A stretch of 64,000 nucleotides of DNA from Dactylorhiza incarnata (lineage: Eukaryota > Streptophyta > Magnoliopsida > Asparagales > Orchidaceae): positions 5,997,001 through 6,061,000 of the forward strand of contig JAWHQI010000040.1 in the NCBI GenBank assembly GCA_033032865.1, given 5' to 3'. Under the pieces are notes generated by a model. It worked only from the letters and a program-made list of their open reading frames with translations. It had not been told where the DNA came from and did not search any database. The position numbers and the translations under genes are program-made. Shown one piece after another: positions 1-10,942 of the stretch. Each line of letters begins with the position of its first letter. Position 1 is the stretch's first letter.

Positions 1-1987
1 CTCAGTAGAGTTTGTAGAGAAATGCAATGTGGGGGTTCTTGTTGGATATAGCTCACATAGTAGAGCTTACAGAGTTATAACAAGAAAACTCATGTTGCAG
101 AAGAGTCTATGCATGTGATATTTGATGAGACCAGCCTAATCTATAAGGGCTGGTTTGGTCTAGTTCTTCTGTTTTGACAGGAAATGAAAATGACATGGAA
201 AAGATATCTGTGCAAGACATACCCAGCAGTGGCAAAGCATATACAGATGCCGCAATTACAGAAGATGAAGAGGTGCAGGGTGTTGAAGATATAGCTGATC
301 CAGTAGAAGAAATACAGCCTATTGAGGACAGATTGCATGCAACTATAAGACATCGAAGGGATCATCCAAGAGAACAAATCATTGGAGATCAGAACCAAGG
401 TGTACTAACCAGAAGCAGGGCTCACAATGAGGCCCTATTCTTGAGCTTCTTATCACAAATGGAGTCCAAGAAGTTTGAAGAAGCCAACCAAGACACTTTT
501 TGGATTCAAGCAATGCAAGAAGAACTTCTTCAATTCAAAAGATGCAAGGTATGGAAGCTGGTGCCAAAACCTCAAGGACACGACATTATTGGCACCAAAT
601 GGATTTACAGGAACAAGCTGGATGAAAATGGAGTAATCATCAAAAACAAGGCTAGATTTGTAGCCAAGGGCTATAGACAAGAAGAGGGAATAGACTTTGA
701 TCAATCCTTTGCTCATGTGGCAAGGTTAGAAGCAATTAGGATATTCCTTGCCTATGCTGCCCACAAGGGGTTCAAAGTATATAAAATGGATGTCAAATCA
801 GCCTTCCTCAATGGTGACTTGAAGGAAGAGGTATATGTTGAACAATCATCAGGTTTTGTGCATCCAGCCCTCTCTTCCCATGTGTATTTACTTAGAAAAG
901 CTATATATGGTCTAAAGCAAGCCCCTAGGGAATGGTATGAGACCTTGTCTAGCTTTCTCATCAAGAACAAGTTCTTGAGGGGAAAGATAGATAGTACATT
1001 GTTTCTTAGGGAAACAAGGGGCAAGTGTCTCCTAGTCCAAATATATGTTGATAACATAATATTTGGGTCTACTGATGACAACCTCAACAAAAGGTTTGCC
1101 AACCTTATGCAGGGGGAGTTTGAGATGAGCAGTATGGGAGAGCTCAAGTACTTCTTAGGCCTCTAAGTGAAATAGTCTGAGAAAGGGATAATCATCTCTT
1201 AGACCAAGTACACTAGGGAGCTTATAAAGAAATTTGGGATAGAATCTGCTTCCACCATGAAAACTCCCATGGGGTCCAACATTTCCCTAGACAGAGATGA
1301 GAAGGGCAAGGCCTTTGATGAATCCATGTATAGGTGTATTATTGGATCCCTATTGTATCTAACTGCTAGTAGACTAGACATTATATATGCTACATGTGTT
1401 TGTGCTAGGTACCAGACATGCCCTAAGGAATCTCACTATTCGGCTGCAAAGAGGATCTTGAGATACCTTAAAGATAGCATATATCTTGGCCTTTGGTACC
1501 CTAAGAACAATGACTTTGAACTACAGGATTTTCAGATGCAGATTTTGCATGATACAAAGAAGACGGGAAAAGCAAAAGTGGCACTTGTCAATTCCTAGGA
1601 AGGAGGTTGATATCTTGGAGCAGCAAAAAGCAGACAAGTGTGGCAATATCTACTGCTGAGTCTGAATACATTGCTGCAGGAAGTTGTTGTGCAGAACTAT
1701 TATGGATACAACATCAGTTAGACGACTATAACCTCAAGGTAAGTGAGTCTCCTCTTTATTGTGACTCATTCAGTGCTATCTCTATTGCTAAGAATCCTGT
1801 CTCTCATAGCAGGACTAACCACATAGAGATAAGATATCATTTTATAAGAGAACATGTTGAATGTAAAGATATTTGCCTTGAATTTGTCCCCACTGACAAT
1901 CATGTTGCTGATATTTTTACAAAGCCATTGGATGGGGCAAAATTTAATGCTTTCAAGATTGATCTTGGAATGTTAAATTTTGAATAG
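1..1987 (+). pseudogene. pol: Element A pol remnant: integrase C-terminus, reverse transcriptase, RNase H
   Basis: Bases 1-130 decode as the end of copia integrase (VGYSSHSRAYR). The RT follows at 174-1166, with [35 protein letters not shown] and YGLKQAP in the usual order. The catalytic YVDD box reads YVDN near 1047-1058, so the RT would be dead even without other lesions. Just after RT, between 1164 and 1203, three in-frame stops replace glutamine codons (CAA/CAG to TAA/TAG). A frameshift near 1528 moves the SDADFA part of RNase H into another frame. RNase H ends with DIFTKPLD and a stop at 1987. This is a decayed, non-functional pol. The lineage call rests on the RT motifs and on the aORF downstream. 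Confidence 0.9.
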
Positions 1988-2502
1988 TGTCAAATATTTC
2001 CTTCTTTCAATCATCTTGATTATGTTTGATTATGTTATGAATCAAAAATAGTATCACATCAACTCCTAGTGACCTGATTAGGTCATAACACATTCAGATC
2101 TCAAAAGGATTAATGATTAGATAGTGAGGCCAGCTAAAACAGAAATGACAGTTTTAGCTAAGCCACTAAGACAGCTAGGAAAAATCTCAGCTGAGCTGTT
2201 GAGACTGCTAAACTGTCCCAACGGTTGACAGTGCTCTGTCCCAGCGGTTTAGGTCACCGTCTTAGCAGTTCTGCTGAGACGGGCTGGTCCCATTACAGTT
2301 TGTCTAAATACAACCCCAATAGACCTAATTCTCCTTACAACTATAAGTTCACTTAACTATAATTATTAGGGCTAATCAAAATACGGATACAAGCCATATA
2401 AGTAGACATTTATCAATTAATGAAAGCTACACAACCTTTCCCTCCTAGCCACCGAGACGAATTGTATTCTCTTCCGTCCCAGTGCATTCTTCTACAGCAA
2501 CA
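1988..2502 (+). promoter_or_regulatory. Spacer between pol and aORF of element A with CTGAGAC-type array and TATA-like box
   Basis: This 515-bp non-coding spacer holds a cluster at about 2150-2285 of direct and inverted copies of the motif that also fills the A LTR: GCTGAGAC, its reverse GTCTTAGC, and GTCCCAGCGG/CCCAACGG. A TATA-like CATATAAG lies at 2395-2402, about 100 bp before the aORF ATG, and the leader between them is pyrimidine-rich. The start context at 2503 is GCAACAATGGC, a strong plant initiation context. Together these look like an internal promoter and leader for the aORF. The function is inferred; the motifs are seen directly. Confidence 0.5.
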
Positions 2503-3818
2503 ATGGCACCCAAGAGTTCAAAGGATCTTTTGGAGGGGTATGAGATAGTGAGAAATGGATTTGCCCATGCTCCAGAAGATATAAAAGGAGTGATTCAACT
2601 CCTGGAAGCACAAGGCCTGGAGTTTATTCTATCTGAACCCATAGTCATTCTCAGAACTGAAGTTCTGGAATGGTTCACTAATGCCAAATTGTCCTCCTCC
2701 AAGTCCTCCTTGAAGTCCAAAATAGGAGACAGAGTGAAAATCTCCTCTGTAAGAATTGAACACGCATTCCACATTCCCTCGTGCAACAAGAATGAGGAGG
2801 AAGAAATCTCTGATAGGGACAAGAAGATAGCTCTGAAATGGACTGAGTATAGTGATGTCATGATTGGCTCATTAAAAAGAAAATTCTTCAATCAAAGAGG
2901 CAAATTATTGTCAGATATGGTGGGCAAAGCACTTCTCTGCAAGCCTGGGTCTCATGATACCGTATCTCAATCCATGTTTGACATTACGACAAGGATCATT
3001 CTGACCAAGAGAACTTCTTGGGGAGAAGTCATATTTCAGAGACTTAAGGAATGTCTGCAAGCACCAAATATGGGTAGAATTCTATCCCTATATCTGATCC
3101 AGACCTATCCTGAGAAGTTTAAGGGATTAAAAGGATCCAATATCCATTACCTGAAAAGGATGGAAATAAAGACATTAGATAGGTTCACCAGGGTGCTCCC
3201 CATGAGCCAGCCCACTAATGCAAAGGATAAAGGGAAAAAGAAAGCAAAATCAGCAAAGAAGCCAACATTGATCATGACAAGCTCTGAGTCAGACCACTCA
3301 GATAAGGATGAAGATGATGATGTTGATATTAGATCACCCAGTATTCCTGACAAGGATGCTCAACTGGATGACATGCCTATTGACCCTGTCCATCCACAGG
3401 ATTTGGAAATAGATAGTTCACGTGGTAATTCATGCTTAAACTCAACATTACTGAAGTATCTAGTTGCGACCTAAATCACCTAGAGGGGGGTGAATAGGTG
3501 GTTTCTATATCTTTTTGCGGAATTAAAATTATATGAATAAAAGCACACAGAAAACCAAAGAGCACATGAAAGTGCACAATTAACCTCACTAGAATTCTCT
3601 AGAGGGGGGTGAATAGAGATTTAAAAAATATTTTGTGCAAAGTTAATATATATGTGTATGATCACAGATTAGAGCTTCCCACACACCAACAAGAATTAAA
3701 CAAATAAAGAGAATAAAAGAAAGTAAAGAAATCACAGCACAACACAAGAAAATATAGTGGTTCCCCAAACTTTGGGTAGTCCACTCTTCTACCCCCTTGG
3801 TAGGAATTCACTATCTTG

Positions 3819-3925
3819 CACTGAGTCTTTTGATAAGGAGACTCTCAGAACCACCCTGAGTCTTTTGACAAGGAGACTCTTAGAACCAACTGAGTCTTTT
3901 GACAAGGAGACTCTTAGAACCAGTA
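3819..3925. repeat. 33-36 bp tandem repeat in the C LTR
   Basis: Three units built on CTGAGTCTTTTGAYAAGG plus AGACTCTTAGAACCA. The right-LTR counterpart is 12797-12903. It lies downstream of the TATA box in sense orientation, so it would be transcribed. Confidence 0.8.
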
Positions 3926-4574
3926 CACTGAATTTTTTGGAGAGAGATTCTAAAAACTCTTTTACAATGTTTAAGTAAGAAAGAATGAAGAAGAAGAAGA
4001 AATGAATAGAAACAAGAAAGAATCTTCTTCCTAGCAAGAAGATTGGAAGCACAAGAAGTGAATTAAATCTTTCTTCTATAGAGAGAAGAAGATTTGTAGC
4101 CTTTCTCTCTTTGTGAGAGCTATCAGAATTTGCAGCAGAGTGACTTCAGAAGCAGAAGAAGAAGAAGAAGAAGTGCTTGAATATTGCTGCAGAGCTATTT
4201 CTCAATTTCTCTCTTTTCTCTTGGGAGCTTTTCCTCTATTTCAAATGTATGTGGTGGATCCTCAACTCCTTTTTCTGCCGACCTCCTCTTTATTTATAGC
4301 TCTGTTAATTCAAAATAATACTATAGGAGGATAATCAATTAGCAGTCAGAGAAATAGAAAGATGAAAATGTTTCCATAATATTTATTTCTTTAGAAGGAA
4401 AGAACCAATTCTGATTTCAAATAATGTCCAAATAAGTTTAATCAAATTAGCCAAGAATCAGATATAAGGAAAGAATGATTCAGAACGGCTATAAAATATT
4501 GACATTTATTCCATACAAATCAGATCTACTGAAAGAAGGAAAGAGATCTGGCGCATATTTAAATCTGTCACATA

Positions 4575-4810
4575 AATCGACGTGCGTTGATTATCATTCG
4601 ACGTAAGCGTCGAATTCATCCTGGCTGGACGTCGGGAGGAGAATAAGGAAGGTGCGTCGACTAAGGTGCGTCAACTACATTAGATGCGTCGACTAGAAAT
4701 CAGAGTAGCGTCGACAACACATACGTCGAAATCTTCCTAAAGTTACTTCGACTTAATCTGAAGGGAACGTTGACTACTTTCGACGTCGCGTCGAATAGTA
4801 TTCGACGCAT
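4575..4810. repeat. GCGTCGAC array in the left C LTR
   Basis: At least ten copies of GCGTCGA(C) or its inverse TCGACG(T/C), for example GGTGCGTCGACTA and ATTCGACGCAT, in direct and inverted order. The core GTCGAC is a perfect palindrome. Several copies are decayed at CpG (GCGTTGAT, GCGTCAAC). Confidence 0.85.
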
Positions 4811-4890
4811 ATTTACTTAACATTGTTTTTCTCTCTTATAATTCATATTCAACTTATTTCTAGGGGTTAAGAGAAATCATTTCCCCAACA

Positions 4891-5036
4891 ATCTCCCCCT
4901 ATTTGTCTTAACCCTATTTAGAGGGAAATTGTATTAGCATAAAATCAATTCAGCACAGCATTTATAAAGATTAAATAATATATTAAATAATCAGAAGAGA
5001 AGAAAGCATATGACAAGTATTTGTCTTTCACAAGAA
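4891..5036 (-). promoter_or_regulatory. Polypurine tract and 3' spacer of element C
   Basis: The minus-strand purine run AAATAGGGGGAGAT (4904-4891) abuts the TGTTGGGG start of the 3' LTR. The rest is short AT-rich spacer after the aORF. Confidence 0.75.
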
Positions 5037-6744
5037 TTAAACCAGAAACTTCTTTTTGTACATGAAGTTGACAAAAGCAGAATAAAGTTTCTTAGATAAG
5101 TTTTCAATAGCATCAAAAATGTATCCCCTGGCTCTATCAGGTCGTTCCTGGACATTCCTGATGATTGTATGCAGTTTTTCCAATAGTTTATCACCATCAG
5201 GGATTGTGTCATTTATGGAGTAGCCTTTGCTGATGATGATTGCTGCCTTTTCATCTATCATCTCAATTATAATGTTTTGAACTTTCTTTTCAGTAGGCTT
5301 GATCTCAGGTGGTCCCTCATCAACCTTGGGCCTATATTTTGTTTTCTTTTCTGATTGCTGCTTCTCAGGAATCTCAGCCATTTTTCCTTTCCCTTTCCAG
5401 GAAGAACCATGCCATGAGTCTAACCTTGCAGGTCTTGTAGGCTTTATATAGGGAATATATGTATCTTCTTTACATCCTATACCCTTCTTGTCCTTTTGAC
5501 CCTTATCTAAGATAATCCCTGCCTGAGGATTTTTCTTTTGATAAGCTTCAGCATCAAATAGCTTCTTTGGAATCTTAATGGCTGACTCAGCAAGAATCTC
5601 TTCCTTGGTCATCCCTTTCTTGATCTTTTCAATCCAGACTTTCCTTTTATCTTCCACTTCTTTCCTAGCTGCTTCATATTCATACAGTTCTCTTTCTCTT
5701 ATCTCTTCATGCCTCTTTTCCATGTCAGGGTCATGGTACTCCTTTACAGGGCTGTTAGGAGTGATAATAGGCATCTTTTCAAATCTTTTTATTTCCTCAC
5801 ATGCTTTTCTATACTTCTTTTCTTTTGCATACTCTTTCCTTTCTTCTTTGGAGAAGTTTTGCCAGTAGGGAATGGCTTCTCTTTTCCTTTTCATCTGTCC
5901 TTCTGGACTTTGCCTAGGTAGGATCTGTTTAGTGAATTTTGCTATTGGAGGAGGTAGAGGTAGCAGTGGAGGTAGAGAAGAAGATTGAGGTGGAGGTAGA
6001 GGTAGAGAAGGAAGTTGAGGTGGAGGTAGAGGTGGACAGGGAGATTTGTTTCTTCTAGGCTCTTCTGAAGGGATGTCCTCAAGTAGAGGTGTCTTCAGTT
6101 TGATGTAACTTGCAGAGAAGCCAGGAGAGTGATGTTGAAACTCTTCTTCACATAGGGGTGCATCAGTCCACATCTGTCCCTTCCAGTCATCAGAGGTGGT
6201 TGCTTCTTCCTCCCCCTGAACTCCTGAGTTCTTTACCACAGGAAGCTCCCCCTGAGTATATGGGGCATCAATTCTAAATGCTGAATTCACAGCATGATCT
6301 CCTTCAGTGTGATAAGAGGAGGTCTCTCCAAAGTATTTGTTGAATGTGTAGTCAGAGTGATTGGAGAGGATTGGAGCCTATTATAAGAGAAGAGGTTGGT
6401 GTAATCTTTTAGAGATAATGTGTAGAATTGAAAAAGAAATTAATCCTGAGCTTTTAAGAGAGATAGATAACCTGACAAGGGGGGTTTCTGGAGCAACTCT
6501 CCCCCTGGTTTATATCCTGCACAAAGGATTTAAACCTTTCTGGCGACAGAGGCCGTTCTTGAATGAGAGCATTTAGCTCAGGAAGAGAAGAAGAGAGGGT
6601 TGCCAGTTTGGCTGTACAGGTGTTGATCATGGCAGTGCATTCGTTGGTGAAATGATTCAGGCGATTCTGGAAACCACTTACTAGGTGTTCGAGAGCATCA
6701 TTCATCATTTTGATGAGGGCCGATTGATCAGGAGTTGGTGTCAT
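5037..6744 (-). pseudogene. Element C additional ORF (aORF)
   Basis: Starts at 6744 (MTPTPDQSALIKMMNDALEH) with a helical segment to about 6454, then changes frame. The main part is 6290-5037, 417 codons. It contains a proline-rich region of PLPPPQ-type repeats (about residues 85-120) and a basic MKRKREA that could be a nuclear signal. A long lysine/glutamate-rich helical stretch (about residues 145-240, probable coiled coil) follows, and the end is FVNFMYKKKFLV. No signal peptide, transmembrane helix or enzyme motif is visible. It shows no obvious similarity to the A aORF apart from the start region. Role unknown; an env-like role is not supported. Confidence 0.65.
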
Positions 6745-6830
6745 TGTTGCAGAGAGAGAGAGAGGTAGAAGACGAAGTTTTGGCGGGTTTTAGGAGAGTA
6801 TATGTTATGAAATAAGAAGTATTATTTAAA
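6745..6830 (-). promoter_or_regulatory. Putative internal promoter and leader of the element C aORF
   Basis: On the minus strand TTTAAATAATA (6830-6820) lies about 80 bp before the ATG at 6744. A leader ending in a run of CT repeats and the start context GCAACAATGACACC follow. Element A has GCAACAATGGCACC at its aORF start, so the initiation region is conserved although the proteins are not. Confidence 0.4.
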
Positions 6831-6927
6831 GGAGGTGAAACGTCAAGAAAGGAAACAGAAATCAATGTATATCAGGTAATCCAATCGTCAAAAGAGTAAG
6901 TGAGGATTTGATTCTAATTGTAGCCAG

Positions 6928-7146
6928 AAGTCGACGTTACGTCGAATTGATGTCGACATATGCGTCGATATAAGGTCAATGCTCCGTGGAGATTTGTCCA
7001 CGTAGTGATCTGTCGACGTGTTCATAGCCCTGCATCGATATCAATTTGATGGAGCGTCGATAAGTTATCAATGTATCTTTGCCGAGAAGAAATTAACGCC
7101 AGCGTCGAGTTCTTCTCAAGGGTGCGTCGATAAGTATTCGACGCAT
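6928..7146. repeat. GCGTCGA array in the pol-aORF spacer of element C
   Basis: About nine copies of the LTR motif (GTCGACG, CGTCGAT, ATTCGACGCATC) lie outside any ORF, between RNase H and the additional ORF. This is the same position as the CTGAGAC array in element A. Confidence 0.8.
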
Positions 7147-7309
7147 CTTCAAATACTTTCTTAGATTTCCTGATTTCTTTTAGATTTCCCCACAATGGTA
7201 GTTACAGACTATCATCAAGCATTCCTAAGGTGTTGATGAAATAGTTATGCTTAGTTTCATCTAAGGGTTTTGTGAAGATGTCTGCTCTTTGATTGTCTGT
7301 AGGAATATA

Positions 7310-9414
7310 TTATAGGGTTATTTTACCCTTCTCAACATTGTCTCTAAGGAAGTGATGTCTAATCTCTATATGTTTGGTCCTACTGTGAAGGACTGGGTTG
7401 GATGCTATGGATATAGCACTAGAGCTATCACAATAGATCTTAGAGTTATGTATTTCCAATTTGTAGTCAAGTAGTTGATTTTGCATCCACAGGATTTGTG
7501 AACAACAGCTCCCAGTAGCTATGTATTCAGCTTCAGCTGTTGAGGTTGAGACTGAGGTTTGTTTCTTACTAAACAATGAGATCAATCTGTCACCTAAGAA
7601 TTGGCAGGTACCAGATGTGCTTTTTCTATCAACCCTACATCCAGCATAATCTGCATCTGAGAAACCTATTAATTCAAAGTTGGTTTCTGCTGAGTACCAT
7701 AGTCCTAGTTCAAGGGTTCCCTTTAGGTATCTAAGAATCCTTTTTACAGAGGTGAGATGGGATTCCTTTGGATCAACCTGAAATCTAGCACATATGCAAG
7801 TGGCAAACATGATATCAGGTCTGCTAGCTGTTAGATATAGAAGGGATCCTATGATGGCCCTATAAGTCTTTTGATCTACTGATTTTCCTTTATCATCTTT
7901 TTCTATAATGGCATTGGTTGCCATGGGTGTTTTCATGGTAGATGCTGATTCCATACCAAACTTTTTGATTAGCTCTTTAGTATATTTTGATTGTGAGATA
8001 AAGATTCCTTCACTACTTTGTTTTACTTGTAGTCCTAGGAAGTAGGAGAGTTCACCCATACTACTCATCTCAAATTTAGATTGCATAAGATTAGCAAATC
8101 TCTTACATAGTTTAGGATGGGTTGAGCTAAAGATAATGTCATCTACATATATTTGAACAAGGAGTTGGTTTTTATGGGTTCTAGTAAAGAGTGTCTTGTC
8201 TACTTTTCCTCTTTCAAAGGAATTTTCTAAAAAAAAATTGAGAGAGTTTCATACCAAGCTTTAGGTGCTTGCTTAAGGCCATATAATGTTTTGTTAAGTT
8301 TATAAACAAAGTTAGGAGAAGAGGGATTAACAAAACCTGGTGGTTGCTCCACATATACCTCTTCTTGCATATCTCCATTTAGAAAAGCACTCTTGACATC
8401 CATTTGGTAGACTTTCATCTTCATGAAGGCTGCATAGGCAAGAAAGAGCCTGATTGCCTCTAATCTGGCTACTGGAGCAAAGGTCTGGTTGTAGTCTATC
8501 CCTTCTTCTTGTCTATATCCTTGTGCTACAAGTCTTGTCTTGTTCCTCACAATTACTCCAGTGGAATCTAGTTTGTTACTGTATACCCATTTTGTACCAA
8601 TTACAGGGTAGTTTCTTGGTCTTTCAACTAGGTTCCATACTTTGTTTCTCTCAAATTGGCCTAGTTCTTCTTGCATGGCCATAATCCAGTGAGGATCACA
8701 ATTTGCTTCCTCAAACTTCTTTGGTTCAACTTGTGATAGGAAGCATTGGAGCATCATCCCATTTGAGACCTGGTGTCTTGTTCTTACTCTTGTATTGGGA
8801 TCTCCAATCACTTGAGCTTGTGGATGATCTTTCAAATTGATTCCTGTTCTGCTTGAATTTGTCAGTTGTTCTTCTTCTTCATTCTCAATGGGATCATTGT
8901 TCAATTGTTCTTCCTGAACCATGTCCTCTTGTGGAAGTGGGTCTTGAATGCTCTTTTCTGAGGTTTCTTGTTCAGACTCCTCACTTGGTTCCTCTAATTG
9001 GTTTTCCTTTCCATTATCTGTGTTCTCTAGAGCTAGTTGCTCAAACTTGGTTTCTATGCTGTTGTTTTCCTGTGGAAAAGAACTGGTGGGAGTCTCCTCC
9101 CTCTTAAGCAGCATGTTAGCTTCATCAAATACAATGTGCATGGATTCTTCAATTTTAAGAGTTCTTCTATTGTAGCACCTATAGGCTTTACTGGATGATG
9201 AGTATCCCAGAAATATTCCATCATCAGACTTCTTGTCAAATTTGGCAAGATGATCTTTCCCATTATTTAGAATAAAGCAAGCACATCCAAAAATTTTAAA
9301 ATATTTAACAGTGGGTGTTTTATTTTTCAGGAGCTCATATGGAGTCTTTGATTTAGTTTTGTGTATTAGGCTTCTATTTAGAACATAGTTTGTAGTGTTG
9401 ACTGCTTCAGCCAA
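7310..9414 (-). pseudogene. pol: Element C integrase C-terminus, reverse transcriptase and RNase H
   Basis: Starts with the integrase tail ([30 protein letters not shown]). A variable acidic linker leads into [40 protein letters not shown] and [13 protein letters not shown] frameshift lies in the A-run at 8229-8237. The YVDD box is intact at 8149-8138 in the next frame. RNase H follows from 8086: GFSDADYAGC, STSGTCQFLG, STAEAEYIA and HIEIRHHFLRD, ending at 7310. The usual DIFTKPL terminus is present only in degraded form after that point. Overall length and order match SIRE-type pol. Confidence 0.87.
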
Positions 9415-10372
9415 ATGGTTTTTGGTAATCCTAATTCTGCAAGCAGGGTCCTACCTGATTCTATTAAGGTTCTATTCTTCCTCTCAGCAACTCCATTTTG
9501 TTGAGGAGTTCTGGGTGCTGAGAAGCATTGTTTAATACCTTCTTCCTCACAGAAACTACAAATCATCTGATTCTCAAATTCAGTCCCATGATCACTTCTT
9601 ATAATTGAAACATTTGTATTGAACTCAGATTGAGTCTGTCTTATGAATTTTGAGAGAATTTTATGGGTTTCAGATTTAACTCTTAGAATGAATACCCAGC
9701 TAAACCTAGAATAATCATCAACAATGACCAAGGTATAGGATTTTCCACCTAAGCTTTGAGTGGATATGGGACCAAAGAGATCCATGTGTAGTAAGTATAG
9801 GGCCCTGGGAGAGTCATCCTTACCAATGGGTTTGAAGGATGATTTGGTTTGTTTTTCTAGTTGGCAAGGTCTGCATGGAGAATCCTTAGAGTACCTACCC
9901 TTTGGTAAGCCTCTCACTAGGTTATTCTTAGCTAGTTTACTGATTGTTTTGTACTTTAGATGACCTAGTCTCCTATGCCATAATTCATTTTTATCATTAA
10001 TATTGTTGAATAAGCAAACTTCTATGGGTGACGAGCTAAAGTCCACTGCATATACTCTTCCTTTTCTAATTCCATTTAGTACTGTAGCACCAGTCTTGAT
10101 ATCTATAATATGGCAGAATAGTGTAGTGAATTTTACCTCATACTTACCATTCTCACATATCTGACTTATACTTATCAGATTGTGTTTTAGTCCTTTGACT
10201 ACTGCCACATTCTTGAAGGTGACTTTCCCTTCTTTGAAATCTCCAAATCCCTTGGTTTGGCCACAGCTAGAGTCTCCAAAGGTTACTGATGGTCCAAATC
10301 TATCCTCAAAGTTGATTAATAGGTTTTTGCATCCTGTCATGTGCATGGAGCATCCACTGTCCAAGTACTACA
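9378..10372 (-). pseudogene. pol: Element C protease and integrase core
   Basis: Opens with the aspartic protease site LDSGCSMHMTG at 10364, preceded by a TAG (10368-10370) where the family has tryptophan (W-Y-LDSG). Then come TFGDSS and the usual protease tail. The integrase zinc domain has HRRLGHLKY and CRPCQLEKQ. The catalytic triad is visible: D in LLHMDLFGP, D in IIRSDHGTEF and E in NGVAERKNRTL. The frame shifts at about 9400, where the next ORF takes over. Integrase would insert the cDNA copy; the catalytic residues are all present. Confidence 0.85.
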
Positions 10373-10420
10373 CCATCCTGGAGATGTGATACATCTGCAC
10401 ATAAAATTTTAAACATTAGT

Positions 10421-10942
10421 TTAGACCCTGCTGAGCTGGGGTCCCTTTCTCTCATTAGTAAAAGATTTAATAAAAGAATAAGTGGGTTTTTCAGGATATC
10501 CTTCCTTCTTATGGGGTACTGTCTTGTCATACCAATCTTCTTGGATGATATCACAGAAATAATGTTCATAATAGAAGGACATGGATTGAGAGACCTGTGT
10601 GGAAACGGAGAATTTTCTGTCTGATTCATTGTGTCGATAGGGATTTGACGTAGACTTATGGTTGCGTCGATATAAATTCGACGTAGGTTTCTGGTTGCGT
10701 CGATATGAAGTCGACGTTTTCTTCATTCTGAGTCTATTCTCAGTCGAAGTATGAGAGAGGTTGTGTTGAGTAGAAGTCGACGCATTTTGGTGTAAGCGTC
10801 GATTAGAACTCGACTCACATCGAATAATATTCGACGCAAGTTTAAATTCTTTGTGAGGATACTTTCCTAAGATTCCTTTATCTGTAATGGGATTAGGTTT
10901 ATTAAAAACAGTGGTTATTTCTGGACTTACTTGTGATCTTAC
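10421..10942 (-). pseudogene. Element C gag-protease linker encoded by palindromic GCGTCGA repeats
   Basis: In the same frame as gag, after one TGA, the sequence is open to 10421. It encodes a repetitive peptide: ASNIIRCESSSNRR, then TSTSYRRNQKP, TSNLYRRNHKS and TSNPYRHNES. Each of the last units is 30-33 bp of DNA and is a near-palindrome, CGTCGA..ATCGACG. The motif is the same one that forms the LTR array of C. After the repeats a non-repetitive stretch (SFYYEHYFCDIIQEDWYDK) leads toward protease, which is in another frame. Confidence 0.65.

Larger units (their letters stand above)
3567..4890 (-). repeat. Left (3') LTR of element C
   Basis: Begins TGAAAGTGCACAATT and ends CCCCAACA. In sense orientation it contains the GCGTCGA array (4810-4575), a TATA box TATAAATAAA at 4298-4289, a 33-36 bp tandem repeat (3925-3819) and the TATTCACCCCCC box at the end. 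Confidence 0.93.

Noticed and set aside
3757..3978. 73-codon plus-strand frame found identically at 12735-12956
   Set aside because: It is antisense to element C and lies in its LTR; it is duplicated only because the LTR is. The frame is open because of the 33-36 bp tandem repeat.
5037..6744. Reading the C additional ORF as an envelope gene
   Set aside because: No signal peptide, transmembrane helix or cleavage site is visible. The protein is highly charged with a nuclear-signal-like cluster.
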